A stretch of DNA of 64,000 nt, taken from contig NZ_CP029481.1 in assembly GCF_003151255.1 (NCBI RefSeq), forward strand, positions 2,480,001-2,544,000. The letters run 5' to 3'. The notes under the pieces are model-generated. The model ran no database searches and was not told where the DNA came from. It was given only the letters and a program-made list of their open reading frames with translations. Source of the DNA: Microvirga sp. 17 mud 1-3. GTDB taxonomy: Bacteria; Pseudomonadota; Alphaproteobacteria; Rhizobiales; Beijerinckiaceae. Of the stretch, positions 53,513 to 62,940 are shown in pieces. The position numbers and the translations under genes are program-made. The number at the start of each line of letters is the position of its first letter. Position 1 is the first letter of the stretch.

Positions 53513-54362
53513 CGCGGTTGCTCCCGGGCCGTTGATAGACAACCGCGTCGTCGAAGCGGCAAAGGTCGAAGCGCTTAGAGATTCGACTCATCGACTCAGT
53601 ATGACCGAGACAAATGTAACCTCCGGGATTCAGGGAGTTGTAAAGATTGCTGACTGCTAGGAGCCGGGAGGAGTCATCGAAATAAATGAGGACGTTGCGG
53701 CAGAAGATAATATCGAAATGGCCTTGCGCGGCGACGGAAACGGAATTGACCAGATTGGTGGACGTGAACTTCACCGACTCCCGCATATCCTGGATCAGCC
53801 TGCGCTGGCCGCTCCGGGCAGGTTCGAAATAGCGGGCGATGACATCGGTGGGTAGTCGCGAAAGGGCACGCTCGCCGTAATATCCAGCTTGGGCGGCCGC
53901 GAGGGCCTGTGTGTCAATGTCGGAGCCAACAATCTCAATATGATAGGCATCGACCATAGGCCAGTTCTCGAGCAGCCAGATGGCAATGGAATAGGGCTCC
54001 TCGCCGGTCGAGCACGGAGCCGACCAGATCCGCACCAGATCCCCCGGTTGCCTGCCCTGTACGATACTGGGCAAGAGCGAGCGGCTCAGACAACGGAGCT
54101 GGTGCTCTTCACGGTAAAAATAGGTTTCGTTCACCGTAAATGCGTTGATCAGTTGCTCGACTTCTTCCTCGTCGGACTCAAGACACGTGAAATAGGCGGA
54201 GAATGTGCGTGTTCCGGTCGCCGTCATGCGTTCAGCGATGCGCCGTTCGATATAGTACCGCTTGCTTTCGCCGAAGATCATACCTGTGCTGCGATGCAGG
54301 AACTGACAAAGACGGCGGATCTCATCTGGCGTCAGCGATTCTGCTTTGCGCGATCTACTCAC
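53505..54362 (-). CDS. cheR: Chemoreceptor methyltransferase CheR
   Basis: A 285-residue SAM-dependent methyltransferase. It starts at GTG within GTGA shared with the cheB stop. RLCQFLHRSTGMIF opens the helical domain; FTVNETYFYRE, IWSAPCSTGEEPYSIAI (SAM site) and FDIIFCRNVLIYFD are hallmark motifs. It methylates receptor glutamates; cheB lies upstream. Confidence 0.95.
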   Translation of the reverse strand: MSRSRKAESLTPDEIRRLCQFLHRSTGMIFGESKRYYIERRIAERMTATGTRTFSAYFTCLESDEEEVEQLINAFTVNETYFYREEHQLRCLSRSLLPSIVQGRQPGDLVRIWSAPCSTGEEPYSIAIWLLENWPMVDAYHIEIVGSDIDTQALAAAQAGYYGERALSRLPTDVIARYFEPARSGQRRLIQDMRESVKFTSTNLVNSVSVAAQGHFDIIFCRNVLIYFDDSSRLLAVSNLYNSLNPGGYICLGHTESMSRISKRFDLCRFDDAVVYQRPGSNRDG

Positions 54363-55459
54363 GAGCGGCCTACCATTCCCATGATCTGATCGGCGATCCG
54401 CTCTAATGGAGCAATGACCTGTGCGCCGCCGCGCCGAACGAGCTCGCCTGGCATTCCCCACACGACAGCGCTCTCTTCCGCTTCTGCGATGGTGCGACCG
54501 CCTTCTCCCTTCAGGCGCGTCATGGCCTCAGCGCCATCGCTGCCCATCCCGGTCATCAGCACACCGAGCAATCGCTCGGCTGCGAAATGCTGCATGGCGC
54601 TATCCACCAGTCGATCAACGCTCGGGTGCCATCGATGCTCCGGCAGCGAGGGGGCTGCCAGAACCAGCGGGCCATTTGGACGGTTGCCGATGATGACATC
54701 CGCATCGCCCCGGCCGATATAGATGTAGCCGGGAGCAAGCGGCATCGGATGAGCCACTTCTATTACTGTCAGAGCGCACAACTTATCGAGCCGACGCGCC
54801 AAGGGGCCCGTGAAAGAGCTCGGCATGTGCTGCGCCACCACGACGGGCCATGGGAAGCGGGCTGGCAGCTGGGACAGCACGGTATCCAGTGCCGGCGGCC
54901 CCCCCGTAGAGGCCCCGATCAATACAACACCATGAGCCGGTGCAAACTTGATCTGCCGTCTAGGGAGCGCTTCAGTTGCAGGGAGCCGTGGCAATGCGGA
55001 GTGGGGCCGATATTCCAAACCACTGCGCAGCCTGACCCGCTCAGCCAGTCTGAGGCTGCTGGGCAGTCGAGCCCGTGATGCGGCCCGAACCGTCCCGACA
55101 ATCTTAGGGGCGAGAGTGTCGATTTCCAGCGAGATGGCTCGGTCAGGCTTTGTGATGAAGTCGACGGCTCCAAGCTCGAAGGCTTCAAGAGTCGTGCTGG
55201 CGCCGGCCTCCGTGAGAGAGGAGACCATCACCACGGGACATGGGCGCTCGAGCATGATCCGGTCAAGACAGGTGAGCCCATCCATCTCGGGCATGTTCAC
55301 ATCAAGCGTGATGACATCTGGCTTGAAAGCCGTCAGCTGCTCCAATGCTTCGATACCATTGCGAGCGAAGGCAATCTCGAAATCTCCCTCAGCGGTGAAT
55401 ATCCCTCCGAGGAGGCGCCGCATCAAGGGAGAGTCGTCGACGATGAGCAGCCGGGTCAC
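54359..55459 (-). CDS. cheB: Chemoreceptor methylesterase CheB
   Basis: A 366-residue response regulator-esterase. Receiver domain: RLLIVDDSPLMRR, phospho-Asp in ITLDVNMPEMDG, Lys in FITKPD. Esterase domain: catalytic Ser in LIGASTGGPPAL, His in VVAQHMPSSFTG and Asp in LMTGMGSDGAEAM. It demethylates the receptor for adaptation. It overlaps both neighbours by 4 nt. Confidence 0.96.
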   Translation of the reverse strand: MTRLLIVDDSPLMRRLLGGIFTAEGDFEIAFARNGIEALEQLTAFKPDVITLDVNMPEMDGLTCLDRIMLERPCPVVMVSSLTEAGASTTLEAFELGAVDFITKPDRAISLEIDTLAPKIVGTVRAASRARLPSSLRLAERVRLRSGLEYRPHSALPRLPATEALPRRQIKFAPAHGVVLIGASTGGPPALDTVLSQLPARFPWPVVVAQHMPSSFTGPLARRLDKLCALTVIEVAHPMPLAPGYIYIGRGDADVIIGNRPNGPLVLAAPSLPEHRWHPSVDRLVDSAMQHFAAERLLGVLMTGMGSDGAEAMTRLKGEGGRTIAEAEESAVVWGMPGELVRRGGAQVIAPLERIADQIMGMVGRS

Positions 55460-56925
55460 GAAGGGGGCCGCTCCGAGGCTTCCTCACACATGGCTGCGAG
55501 CAGATCCTTCTCGGCTCTATCGAGCAGCTCCCGCGGGTTGAGCAGAAGGATCATTCTGTCTTCAACTTCAATGTTGGCAATGCGGTCGATCACTTCGCTC
55601 CCGTCCGCTGCCAAGTCCGGGGTTGGACGAAGCTGGTCTCGCGGTATGCTGATAACGTCCGACACGGCGTCGACGATGAACCCCGCCTGCATCTGGTCGA
55701 TCCTCACGACGACGATACGCTCCCGCCGCCGCTCCCCCTCTCCGTCGAGATTGAAGCGCCGTCGCTGATCGATCACGGGAACGACATTCCCCCGCAAGTT
55801 CATCACGCCCTCGATGAAGGCAGGAGCCTTGGGTAGAGGCGTCAGCGTGTCGGGTACGCGGACCACTTCATCGACGGACCCGATAGGCAGCCCGTATTCT
55901 TCACCTCCCAAGCGGAAGATGATGAACTGCTCGTCGGCCACCGAAGGTCCGGCGTCTCTACTCATATCCTGGTTCTGCTCCGTTTGAGATACGATCTGCT
56001 CTACTAGAGGGCGATCCTTGAAAAGATGCTCGGTGGACAGCACAGAGACCAGCCGCCGTCCATTCTCGAGGCGACATATGCCCTGGATCTGAGCCTCTGT
56101 ATTCCCTCGTGTCAGGATCGTCGGAACGGGATCAACCGCGCCTTCGGGAAGCTGGAGAATTTCTCTCATTCCGTCTATGGAAAGTCCGACAAGCCCCTTG
56201 CCGACCCGCGCCACGACGACCCTGGTCTTGCCGCCGGATTGCGGTCCAGCTTTCCGAAGACCGAGAAGCTCACGCAATGACACCAACGGCAGCAACTGCC
56301 CACGTAGCGCGATCACGCCCAACATAACCGAATCCGTCTGCGGAACTGCCGCGATATCCTCTGGCAGGGTGACCACTTCAAGAATGGAGGCAAGCGGCAG
56401 CGCGAAATCCTGTCCGGCTACGGCAAAGCACACGAGAGCAACCTTGTTTTGGACTGCACTATCCTGCTCGTGAAGTCCATGCACAGCTGAGGATCGCTTG
56501 CGGTGAGGCCGGTGGGCGAAGCGATAAAAATCCTTAGCCAGTAGTGTGTCCAGATCCACCATTCTAACGGGCGCGAGGCCTTCGCGATCTGTAGCCGCGT
56601 CTTCAGAAGCAAGAGCGGCCCTCCCAAGCGAGGCTACTTTGTCGATCAGGAGTCCGACTGGATCGCCTCGGTCGATCACCACGACACGTGACTTAGAGGA
56701 GGGGCCTCCTTCCTGCCCAAGAAGGCCGCGCAGTGATATCACTGGCATCACGGCCCCTCGAAGATTCGCCACGCCGAGCAGGCTTGGCGGCCCGAGAGGA
56801 ACGCGGGTCACGGCCGGGGGACGGATAACCTCGGCGATATCAGACGTTGGGAAAGCGAAACGTTCATCCCCTACGTGTACCGTTAGAAACGACTGTGTGA
56901 CAGCCGACGAGGCCGCCTCGCTCAT
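55456..56925 (-). CDS. Triple CheW-domain coupling protein
   Basis: A 489-residue protein made of three CheW domains in a row (about 10-135, 155-290 and 335-475). Each has the hydrophobic start and GV.NLRG-type turn: LGVANLRGAVMPVISLRGLL, LGVIALRGQLLPLVSLRELL, EGVMNLRGNVVPVIDQRRRF. Ordinary CheW has one domain and about 160 residues. It would link receptors to CheA with several contacts, shaping the array. It is four bp after the receptor gene. Confidence 0.93.
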   Translation of the reverse strand: MSEAASSAVTQSFLTVHVGDERFAFPTSDIAEVIRPPAVTRVPLGPPSLLGVANLRGAVMPVISLRGLLGQEGGPSSKSRVVVIDRGDPVGLLIDKVASLGRAALASEDAATDREGLAPVRMVDLDTLLAKDFYRFAHRPHRKRSSAVHGLHEQDSAVQNKVALVCFAVAGQDFALPLASILEVVTLPEDIAAVPQTDSVMLGVIALRGQLLPLVSLRELLGLRKAGPQSGGKTRVVVARVGKGLVGLSIDGMREILQLPEGAVDPVPTILTRGNTEAQIQGICRLENGRRLVSVLSTEHLFKDRPLVEQIVSQTEQNQDMSRDAGPSVADEQFIIFRLGGEEYGLPIGSVDEVVRVPDTLTPLPKAPAFIEGVMNLRGNVVPVIDQRRRFNLDGEGERRRERIVVVRIDQMQAGFIVDAVSDVISIPRDQLRPTPDLAADGSEVIDRIANIEVEDRMILLLNPRELLDRAEKDLLAAMCEEASERPPS

Positions 56926-56928
56926 GCG

Positions 56929-58869
56929 CTACGACTCCACCGTCTGGAGCTCGTCCGTCAGGGAGGCGATCTCCTCGATCGCAGCGGCCAGATCCTCGGC
57001 GCCCCGTGCCTGTTGGCGTGCTGCGGTGGCGGCCTGTGCGGCGGCACTCCCAGCCTGCTCGGCAACTGCCGCAACCTGCTGAGTGCCGAGCCGAACCTCA
57101 CGCACTGCCGTTAGGATCGCTTCAGAGCCGGATAGAATGGCGGTGCTGCCCTGACGGAGGGCATGGATATCCGCTTCCACAGCCCCGAGCCTTTCGGCGA
57201 TCAGGGCATTCCTAGCTGCCTCAGCCTGTGTAATTGCAGCACTTTGCTCTAGGTCACGCCTGACGATGGCGATCTGATCGCGGATCTGGCGAACGACATC
57301 CTTGATCCGGTCCGCGTTTTCGGAAGCGTCTCGCGCTAGATTGCGGATATCGCCGGACACGATCGCAAAGCCACGGCCAGCCTCGCCTGTCCGAGCAGCT
57401 TCGATGGAACCGCTTACAGCCAGCATGTTCGTCTGGACCGCTACAAGGGCAATGCCGTCAACGATCTTCTCAATCCGGCGGCCGGATTCGTCCAGGCCAC
57501 CCATCAACTTGATCACGGCCTGCGTATCCTTCAGAGCCTCCTCGACACCAGCCGCCAGTCTCATTGTTGCGGTACGGTTGTCCTGTAGATCGACCGCGAG
57601 AGCCTCGATACGCTCGACCGCAGTGCTGGATACGTCCCGCGATGCAGCCGTTGCCCGCTCGATCTGCTCCATGGCGGCGTTGGCCTGTTGCGTGGCCGCT
57701 GCCTGCATCTGAGCCCCTCGACTGATTTGATCGACGGCCGCCATGATCTCACCGGCGGCTCCTGAGAGTTCCTGGATTGCAGCTGACAGCTCCTCGGCGG
57801 CGGACCCGACCTGCTCTGCACTAGATGACCCTGCGGCGCCACCTTGGAGATCGTCTGCGAGAGCGGCCAAGGCCTGTGCGGTCTGCTGGCTTTGATCGAG
57901 CGATATACTCTGCTGTTGAACGGCACGCTGTGCCTCGGCCGCGGCCGCAGCCTGTTCCTCGGCCGCACTGGCGACCTGCTCCGCGCCCCGTTGGGCCTCT
58001 CGGATGGCAGTCTCAGCTTCGACGGCCGTAAGGAGAATCGCTTGGCTTCCCTTGGCCAAACGGGACACATCGTTGCGGATCTTGTCGAGAGCAGTCACAA
58101 CGGCGCGACCGATCTGGGCTTCACCGGATGCGGTTTCTGCCCCGGTCCTGATGCGCTCTGCGACGGAGCGAACTTCGTTGCCGATACCTTCCGCGAGTAC
58201 CTGAATATCCTGCGCACTTTTCTCCGACGCGCCGGCAAGCGCGCGGACCTCGTCGGCAACAACCGCAAAGCCGCGCCCGCCCTCTCCGGCCCGGGCAGCT
58301 TCAATCGCCGCATTCAGGGCCAGAAGATTCGTCTGGTCGGAAATTTCTCCGACCGCGTTAGTAATCTCACCGATCTCGGTAGCTCGCTTCTCAAGAAGCG
58401 ACACGATTTCGACCATCGTCCGTTGACGGGTCGCATTGGTCTCGACGGCGGCGACAGAAGCATCGATTTGGGCCCCTGTCTCGATCAGAAGACTCTGAAG
58501 ACCTGCTGTTCTCGTCTGAATGGCTTCGGCATGCGTCCGTGCATCCGCAAAGGACGCGCTCAGGTTCAGGATGGCAGAGAGGGATTGCTGTGAGGCTCCG
58601 GCTGCCTCCTCGGCCCCGCTCGCAATTTGCTCCATGGAGCGCCGAAGTTCCTCTGCCGCGGACGAAGACTCGGCAACACCGCTCGCCAATTCCTCCGTCG
58701 CAGCCCCAATGCGCTCGGCGGCCTGCAGCCTCCGCGCCTTAGCTCGTTCAAGGGTCCGGCGTTGGGAGGTTACTCCTCGCCCTGTAGGTATGTTTGCTAC
58801 AGGCGCTTCGTCGCCCGGCGGGCGCGTGGGCCTCTTGCCCGGAAGCTCGGACGTCTTGACCAGTGGCAT
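56929..58869 (-). CDS. Soluble chemoreceptor with two signalling hairpins
   Basis: A 646-residue cytoplasmic receptor with no membrane segment or recognisable ligand domain. Two MCP hairpin tips occur exactly 300 residues apart: [20 protein letters not shown] (about 178-197) and [18 protein letters not shown] (479-496), each followed by GRGFA. Flanking helices also repeat ([11 protein letters not shown] at 79; [10 protein letters not shown] at 378), so an internal duplication made the protein. The second tip is more divergent. ATG 58869 is chosen for SD AAGGGA; 58968 would add 33 residues. Confidence 0.9.
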   Translation of the reverse strand: MPLVKTSELPGKRPTRPPGDEAPVANIPTGRGVTSQRRTLERAKARRLQAAERIGAATEELASGVAESSSAAEELRRSMEQIASGAEEAAGASQQSLSAILNLSASFADARTHAEAIQTRTAGLQSLLIETGAQIDASVAAVETNATRQRTMVEIVSLLEKRATEIGEITNAVGEISDQTNLLALNAAIEAARAGEGGRGFAVVADEVRALAGASEKSAQDIQVLAEGIGNEVRSVAERIRTGAETASGEAQIGRAVVTALDKIRNDVSRLAKGSQAILLTAVEAETAIREAQRGAEQVASAAEEQAAAAAEAQRAVQQQSISLDQSQQTAQALAALADDLQGGAAGSSSAEQVGSAAEELSAAIQELSGAAGEIMAAVDQISRGAQMQAAATQQANAAMEQIERATAASRDVSSTAVERIEALAVDLQDNRTATMRLAAGVEEALKDTQAVIKLMGGLDESGRRIEKIVDGIALVAVQTNMLAVSGSIEAARTGEAGRGFAIVSGDIRNLARDASENADRIKDVVRQIRDQIAIVRRDLEQSAAITQAEAARNALIAERLGAVEADIHALRQGSTAILSGSEAILTAVREVRLGTQQVAAVAEQAGSAAAQAATAARQQARGAEDLAAAIEEIASLTDELQTVES

Positions 58870-59312
58870 AGAGATCCCTTGAGATTTGTTCGCGCTGTAC
58901 GGGAATGCCGTCTCGACCGCCAAGCCATCCGCCAGCTTCGTCGAAACGGAAAAGAGAAGATCTGCCATTTATAATTGCGGATCACGTCCCGGCAAGGCAT
59001 CCCTTGGATTTATGCCAGCAAAAGCCGCATGTTAGAATTTTCTCGGCATATAATCCTCCCTCGCCATTATTAAATTCACAATCAGTGAATACGGAGATCA
59101 GGGCGTAATACTATGTATAGGCGCCCCGTGCGCCGGCGCACGTTTGTCGCGGGGCCGATTATCCGTCCTTTAACCAAAACGTCGTTTCATAGGCGCCATC
59201 GAAATGTCTTTCTGCGCAAGGCACTCCCGGTGCGCCGTCCGTCCGGGCGGCGTGCTCCGGCCTCATCGTTGGCCGGCAGCCTTGCGCAGCGGCGTGTTGC
59301 GTAGAGTTCGCC
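58870..59312. other. Divergent promoter region of the chemotaxis operon
   Basis: 443 bp between the receptor gene (minus) and the transpeptidase-like gene (plus). The stretch 59036-59095 is AT-rich (TTATTAAATTCACAATCAG) and most likely carries the operon promoter. No clear box pair or hairpin was assigned. Confidence 0.5.
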
Positions 59313-60479
59313 ATGGTGCACATCTCCTATCCGTCAGGCGGCCGCGTTCGGCGCCGCAGGCAGCGGAATCCTCTTCTGACGGTTGCTCTCCCGTTTGCTG
59401 CGCTCCTGGCGCTTGCCGCTGGTCCCGTGGCATTTCTGAGCGGCCGCACGGCGCAGGACATGGCCGTCCCGGCGCCAGGTCCGGCCGTCAAGACAAGCGT
59501 TCAAGAGGCCGCCCCCGCCGTCCCGGTGAGGACGTATGACCAGGCATTGATTGACCCCAAGCCTACCCTCGCGCCTCAACGGCTGAATTTCGCGCGGAAT
59601 GCGCCCCTCGCCCCCGCTTTCAGCGCATCTACTGCGCGGCAAGCGGCCCAGGCCGTGGCATCCGCGCCGGAAGTCCAGCCGCAGCCGCTCCCCCCGGTCC
59701 CGCCCATGAGGGTCGCGCAAGCAGATCCGCCTGTGATCGCGCCCTTGCCGGTGCCACGACCGGCCGATTTGCGGGTGCCACGCCCCACCGAGCCTGCACA
59801 GGCCGTTCGCACGCCCGCCGGGCCGACTCGCGGCGCAGCCCTCGCGAGCGCAGCGCCCTCACGCCCAGCCCGGGCGGAAGAGGCGACCAACAACCCCTCC
59901 TTCATCGAGCGGCTCTTCGGCATAAAGAAGCCTTCTCCACCCGAATCCGCGCTCGGCTATGCGGCATTGGAAAACGGCACCGGCAGCATCGCACCGCGCG
60001 CCAGCTTCAACCCGAACCCCGGGGTGTCGCCTGGTACAGGGACCGCCGTGTACGATATCAGCGCCAAGATCGTCATCATGCCGAACGGCGAGCGGCTCGA
60101 GGCCCATTCTGGCCTCGGCGACAAGCTCGACGATCCGCGCTTCGTGCATGTGCGGATGCGCGGCGCCACGCCACCCGGGACCTACGTCCTCACTGAGCGC
60201 GAAAAGCTGTTCCACGGTGTACGCGCCCTGCGCATGACGCCCGTGGGCGGCAGCGCCGCCATCCACGGGCGCGACGGGATCCTGGCCCATACCTACATGC
60301 TCGGGCCGAACGGGGATTCGAATGGCTGCGTCTCGTTCCGGGATTACGACCGCTTCCTTCAGGCCTACCTGAGGGGCGAGGTGAAGCGCATCGTCGTCGT
60401 AGCTGGACAGAAGCTGGACATGCTTCCGCGCGTTGTCGACAGTCCCTCCCCGCGCCAGCGGTCCGCGCGGGCTACATGA
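59313..60479 (+). CDS. DUF2778 L,D-transpeptidase-like protein
   Basis: A 388-residue protein with a basic N-terminus, one membrane segment (about 22-45), a long Pro/Ala-rich stretch (to about 190) and a C-terminal catalytic-like domain. The latter has AAIHGRDGILAHTYMLG and NGDSNGCVSFRDYDRF, the His...Ser-x-Gly-Cys motif of L,D-transpeptidases; its type matches DUF2778, the family that includes the type VI effector Tlde1. Here the anchor suggests a periplasmic peptidoglycan enzyme of the cell itself. No immunity or secretion genes lie nearby. Confidence 0.75.
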   Translation: MVHISYPSGGRVRRRRQRNPLLTVALPFAALLALAAGPVAFLSGRTAQDMAVPAPGPAVKTSVQEAAPAVPVRTYDQALIDPKPTLAPQRLNFARNAPLAPAFSASTARQAAQAVASAPEVQPQPLPPVPPMRVAQADPPVIAPLPVPRPADLRVPRPTEPAQAVRTPAGPTRGAALASAAPSRPARAEEATNNPSFIERLFGIKKPSPPESALGYAALENGTGSIAPRASFNPNPGVSPGTGTAVYDISAKIVIMPNGERLEAHSGLGDKLDDPRFVHVRMRGATPPGTYVLTEREKLFHGVRALRMTPVGGSAAIHGRDGILAHTYMLGPNGDSNGCVSFRDYDRFLQAYLRGEVKRIVVVAGQKLDMLPRVVDSPSPRQRSARAT

Positions 60480-60503
60480 AGAGGAACGGTTACAAATCGA
60501 GCC

Positions 60504-61652
60504 CTATCCCAGCAGGTCGCGCAAGGTCCGCATGAAGACGCGGGCGCCGATTCCGATCAGGTCGTCGGGGAAGTCGTAATCGGGATTGTGCAGGCTCGGA
60601 TGGTTCTCGCCCGCTCCGAGGAAGAACATGGCCAAAGCGGCCTTGTCGCCGAAATGGCCGAAATCCTCGGAAGGGCGCATGGGCAGGTCGCCCTGGTCCC
60701 ATTGCACGCCCTCGGCATCGAGGGCCCGACCGAGATGGGCGACCGCCTCGGGCGCGTTCTCGCAATGGCGGAACACGTCATGATAGGTGATCTCCAGGCC
60801 GAGCCCGTTGCCGTTCGCAACCTCAGTGGCCAGCGCCTCGGCGCGGCCGCATAGGCTCTTCATTCCGGCATCCGTGAGAGTCCGAAGGGTCGCCCAAATC
60901 TCGGCACGACCGGGCGCGATGCCGAAGGCTGGCTCGCCTACCCGGGCATGGGTGACGGTCACCATCGTAAAGCCCTCATCCAGGGGGCCTCCTCGGCCCA
61001 GAGCCGTCAGTGCCGGCATGAGAGCCGCAACAGCCTCGACCGGCGAGAGGCCGAATTCCGGCATGGACGCATGGGCGGTCTTACCGGTCAGGACAATACG
61101 CATGCCTCGGGAGGCGCAACTCACGGGTCCGGCGATCAGCGCCGCCTTTCCCAGCGGCAGGCCGGGCAAATTGTGCAGCGCGAAGGCGAAATCCGGCGTG
61201 ATCTCGGAATAGCGCGGATCGGCCACCACGGCGGCGGCTCCGGCGCCGTTCTCCTCGGCCGGCTGGAACATCAGGATGGCGCGCCCGCGCTGTGGGCGAT
61301 TGCGGCCGAGGCCCCGCGCCAGGGCGGCCAGGATCGCCATGTGCCCATCGTGTCCGCACAGGTGCGCCTTGCCGGGCGTGGTGGAGCGATGCGGGATGTC
61401 GGCAATCTCCTCGATCGGCAGCCCGTCGAGCTCCGCGCGGATCATGACGGAAGGCCCAGGCTCCCGGCCCTCGTAGATCGCCGCGACCCCATGCCCGCCG
61501 AGGCCCGTCACGATTCGGTCAGCGCCAGCGGAAGCAAGGAACGCCTCGACTTCCCGGGCAGTCGCGGCCTCCTCGCCCGACAATTCGGGCATCTGGTGGA
61601 GCCTGCGTCGCCACGCGGTCAGCTCGATCACATCCTGGTTCGTGAGGAACAT
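60504..61652 (-). CDS. M20 family amidohydrolase (hippurate hydrolase-like)
   Basis: A 382-residue zinc amidohydrolase. AHLCGHDGHMAILAALA with Cys/His ligands, PAEENGAGAAAVV, ALHNLPGLPLG and a MPSEDFG-like MRPSEDFGHFG are hallmarks of the IAA/hippurate hydrolase group. It would cleave N-acyl amino acids. Normal length. It converges with the transpeptidase-like gene and diverges from the GST gene. Confidence 0.93.
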   Translation of the reverse strand: MFLTNQDVIELTAWRRRLHQMPELSGEEAATAREVEAFLASAGADRIVTGLGGHGVAAIYEGREPGPSVMIRAELDGLPIEEIADIPHRSTTPGKAHLCGHDGHMAILAALARGLGRNRPQRGRAILMFQPAEENGAGAAAVVADPRYSEITPDFAFALHNLPGLPLGKAALIAGPVSCASRGMRIVLTGKTAHASMPEFGLSPVEAVAALMPALTALGRGGPLDEGFTMVTVTHARVGEPAFGIAPGRAEIWATLRTLTDAGMKSLCGRAEALATEVANGNGLGLEITYHDVFRHCENAPEAVAHLGRALDAEGVQWDQGDLPMRPSEDFGHFGDKAALAMFFLGAGENHPSLHNPDYDFPDDLIGIGARVFMRTLRDLLG

Positions 61653-61815
61653 GCGGTCATCTCCCAGCTTGCGCGAAGGGTATGGCCGGCACCGACCCCC
61701 CGCAACTCCACCGGCGCGGCCCCGTATTCCGAAACGCCAGCGGGGTTTGCATTTTCGTCACTTGACCTCGGAGGCCCGTTCGTCCCGGATGGTGCCACCC
61801 AATTCGGAGTCTCGG

Positions 61816-62520
61816 ATGACAGACCTGTCCGCCTTCCCCATCACCAAACGCTGGCCCGCCCAGCATCCTGACCGCCTCCAGCTTTATTCCCTGCCGACGC
61901 CGAACGGCGTGAAGGTCTCGATTGCCCTTGAGGAAATCGGTCTCCCATACGAGCCGCACCTCATCGAGATCGGCAAGGACGAAACCTGGACACCCGAGTT
62001 TCTCTCGCTCAACCCGAATGGCAAGATTCCGGCGATTCTCGATCCCGACGGTCCCGGCGGCAAGCCGCTCGCCCTGTTCGAATCCGGCGCGATCCTGCTC
62101 TATCTCGCGGAGAAGACCGGCAAGCTCCTGCCGACCGATCCGGCCCTGCGCTACGAGACCATCCAATGGGTGTTCTTCCAGATGGCGGCTGTAGGCCCGA
62201 TGTTCGGCCAGCTCGGCTATTTCCATAAGTTCGCGGGCCGCGAGATCGAGGACAAGCGTCCCCTCGAGCGCTATCGCGCCGAATCGAAGCGTCTGCTCGG
62301 CGTGCTCGATAAGCGGCTCGAAGGACGCGAGTGGATCATGGGAGCGGACTACACCATCGCGGACATCTCGCTCCTCGGCTGGGTGCGCAACCTCGTCGGC
62401 TTTTACGGCGCGCGTGAACTCGTGGAGTTCGACGCTCTCGCCAATGTCCCTGCCTGGCTGGAACGCGGCCTCGCCCGCCCCGCCGTGCAGCGGGGGCTCG
62501 ACATCCCGAAGCGCTCCTAA
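61816..62520 (+). CDS. Glutathione S-transferase family protein (YghU/YfcG-like)
   Basis: A 234-residue GST. Thioredoxin-like half: LQLYSLPTPNGVKVSIALEE, NPNGKIPAI and FESGAILLYLAEKTGKLLP; helical half: VFFQMAAVGPMFGQLGYFHK and GADYTIADISLLGWVRN. The TPNGVK motif near the active site is typical of disulphide-bond oxidoreductase GSTs such as YghU and YfcG. The start at 61816 fits the family; upstream frame lacks homology. Confidence 0.92.
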   Translation: MTDLSAFPITKRWPAQHPDRLQLYSLPTPNGVKVSIALEEIGLPYEPHLIEIGKDETWTPEFLSLNPNGKIPAILDPDGPGGKPLALFESGAILLYLAEKTGKLLPTDPALRYETIQWVFFQMAAVGPMFGQLGYFHKFAGREIEDKRPLERYRAESKRLLGVLDKRLEGREWIMGADYTIADISLLGWVRNLVGFYGARELVEFDALANVPAWLERGLARPAVQRGLDIPKRS

Positions 62521-62940
62521 GCCTTCTTCGAACCATCCGGGCCCGCTTCTTCGGAAGCGGACCTCGATCCGCGAGAGCTGACCAGGACTAGAGCATCGTG
62601 CGGAAAAGTGGACCCGGTTTTCCGCGTCAACGATGCTCTTACCCAAAGAGAAAGCATCGGATGAGTCCCAAAAGTGCAAATCCACTTTTGGGTCCGATGC
62701 TTTAGGGCAAGCAGCCAAGACCGACGGAACAAGACGGGGGCGAAGCTCGACGTGATTCTTCTCCTTGTGCCCGTGTAGTGGCATGAGGCGCCATGTCCTG
62801 GAATCTTGGTGCTCGTGCCCTCGCCTCCATCTCCTCCCCGCAAGGGGGAGGAGAGTAGGAATGCGCTGCCGGGGTCATTACGCAAACACTTAAGATCCAT
62901 GGAGGAGCAGAGCCGGCATGGATCTCGGAGTTCCCTTTGC
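62521..62940. other. Intergenic region with palindromic repeats
   Basis: A 420-bp gap. Two long imperfect hairpins: 62592-62639 (GAGCATCGT...ACGATGCTC with CGGAAAA/TTTTCCG arms) and 62652-62701 (AGCATCGGA...TCCGATGCT with CCCAAAAGTG/CACTTTTGGG arms). A third, CTCCTCCCC-GCAA-GGGGGAGGAG, lies at about 62832-62853. Repeats with these words are common between genes in this order. The serralysin-like copy begins at the right edge. Confidence 0.7.
62592..62701. repeat. Pair of GAGCATCG-bordered palindromic repeats
   Basis: Two adjacent hairpins, 62592-62639 and 62652-62701, both bordered by AGCATCG words; the inner arms are GCGGAAAA/TTTTCCGC and CCCAAAAGTG/CACTTTTGGG. Probably mobile or REP-like intergenic elements and possible terminators for the GST gene. 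Confidence 0.72.
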
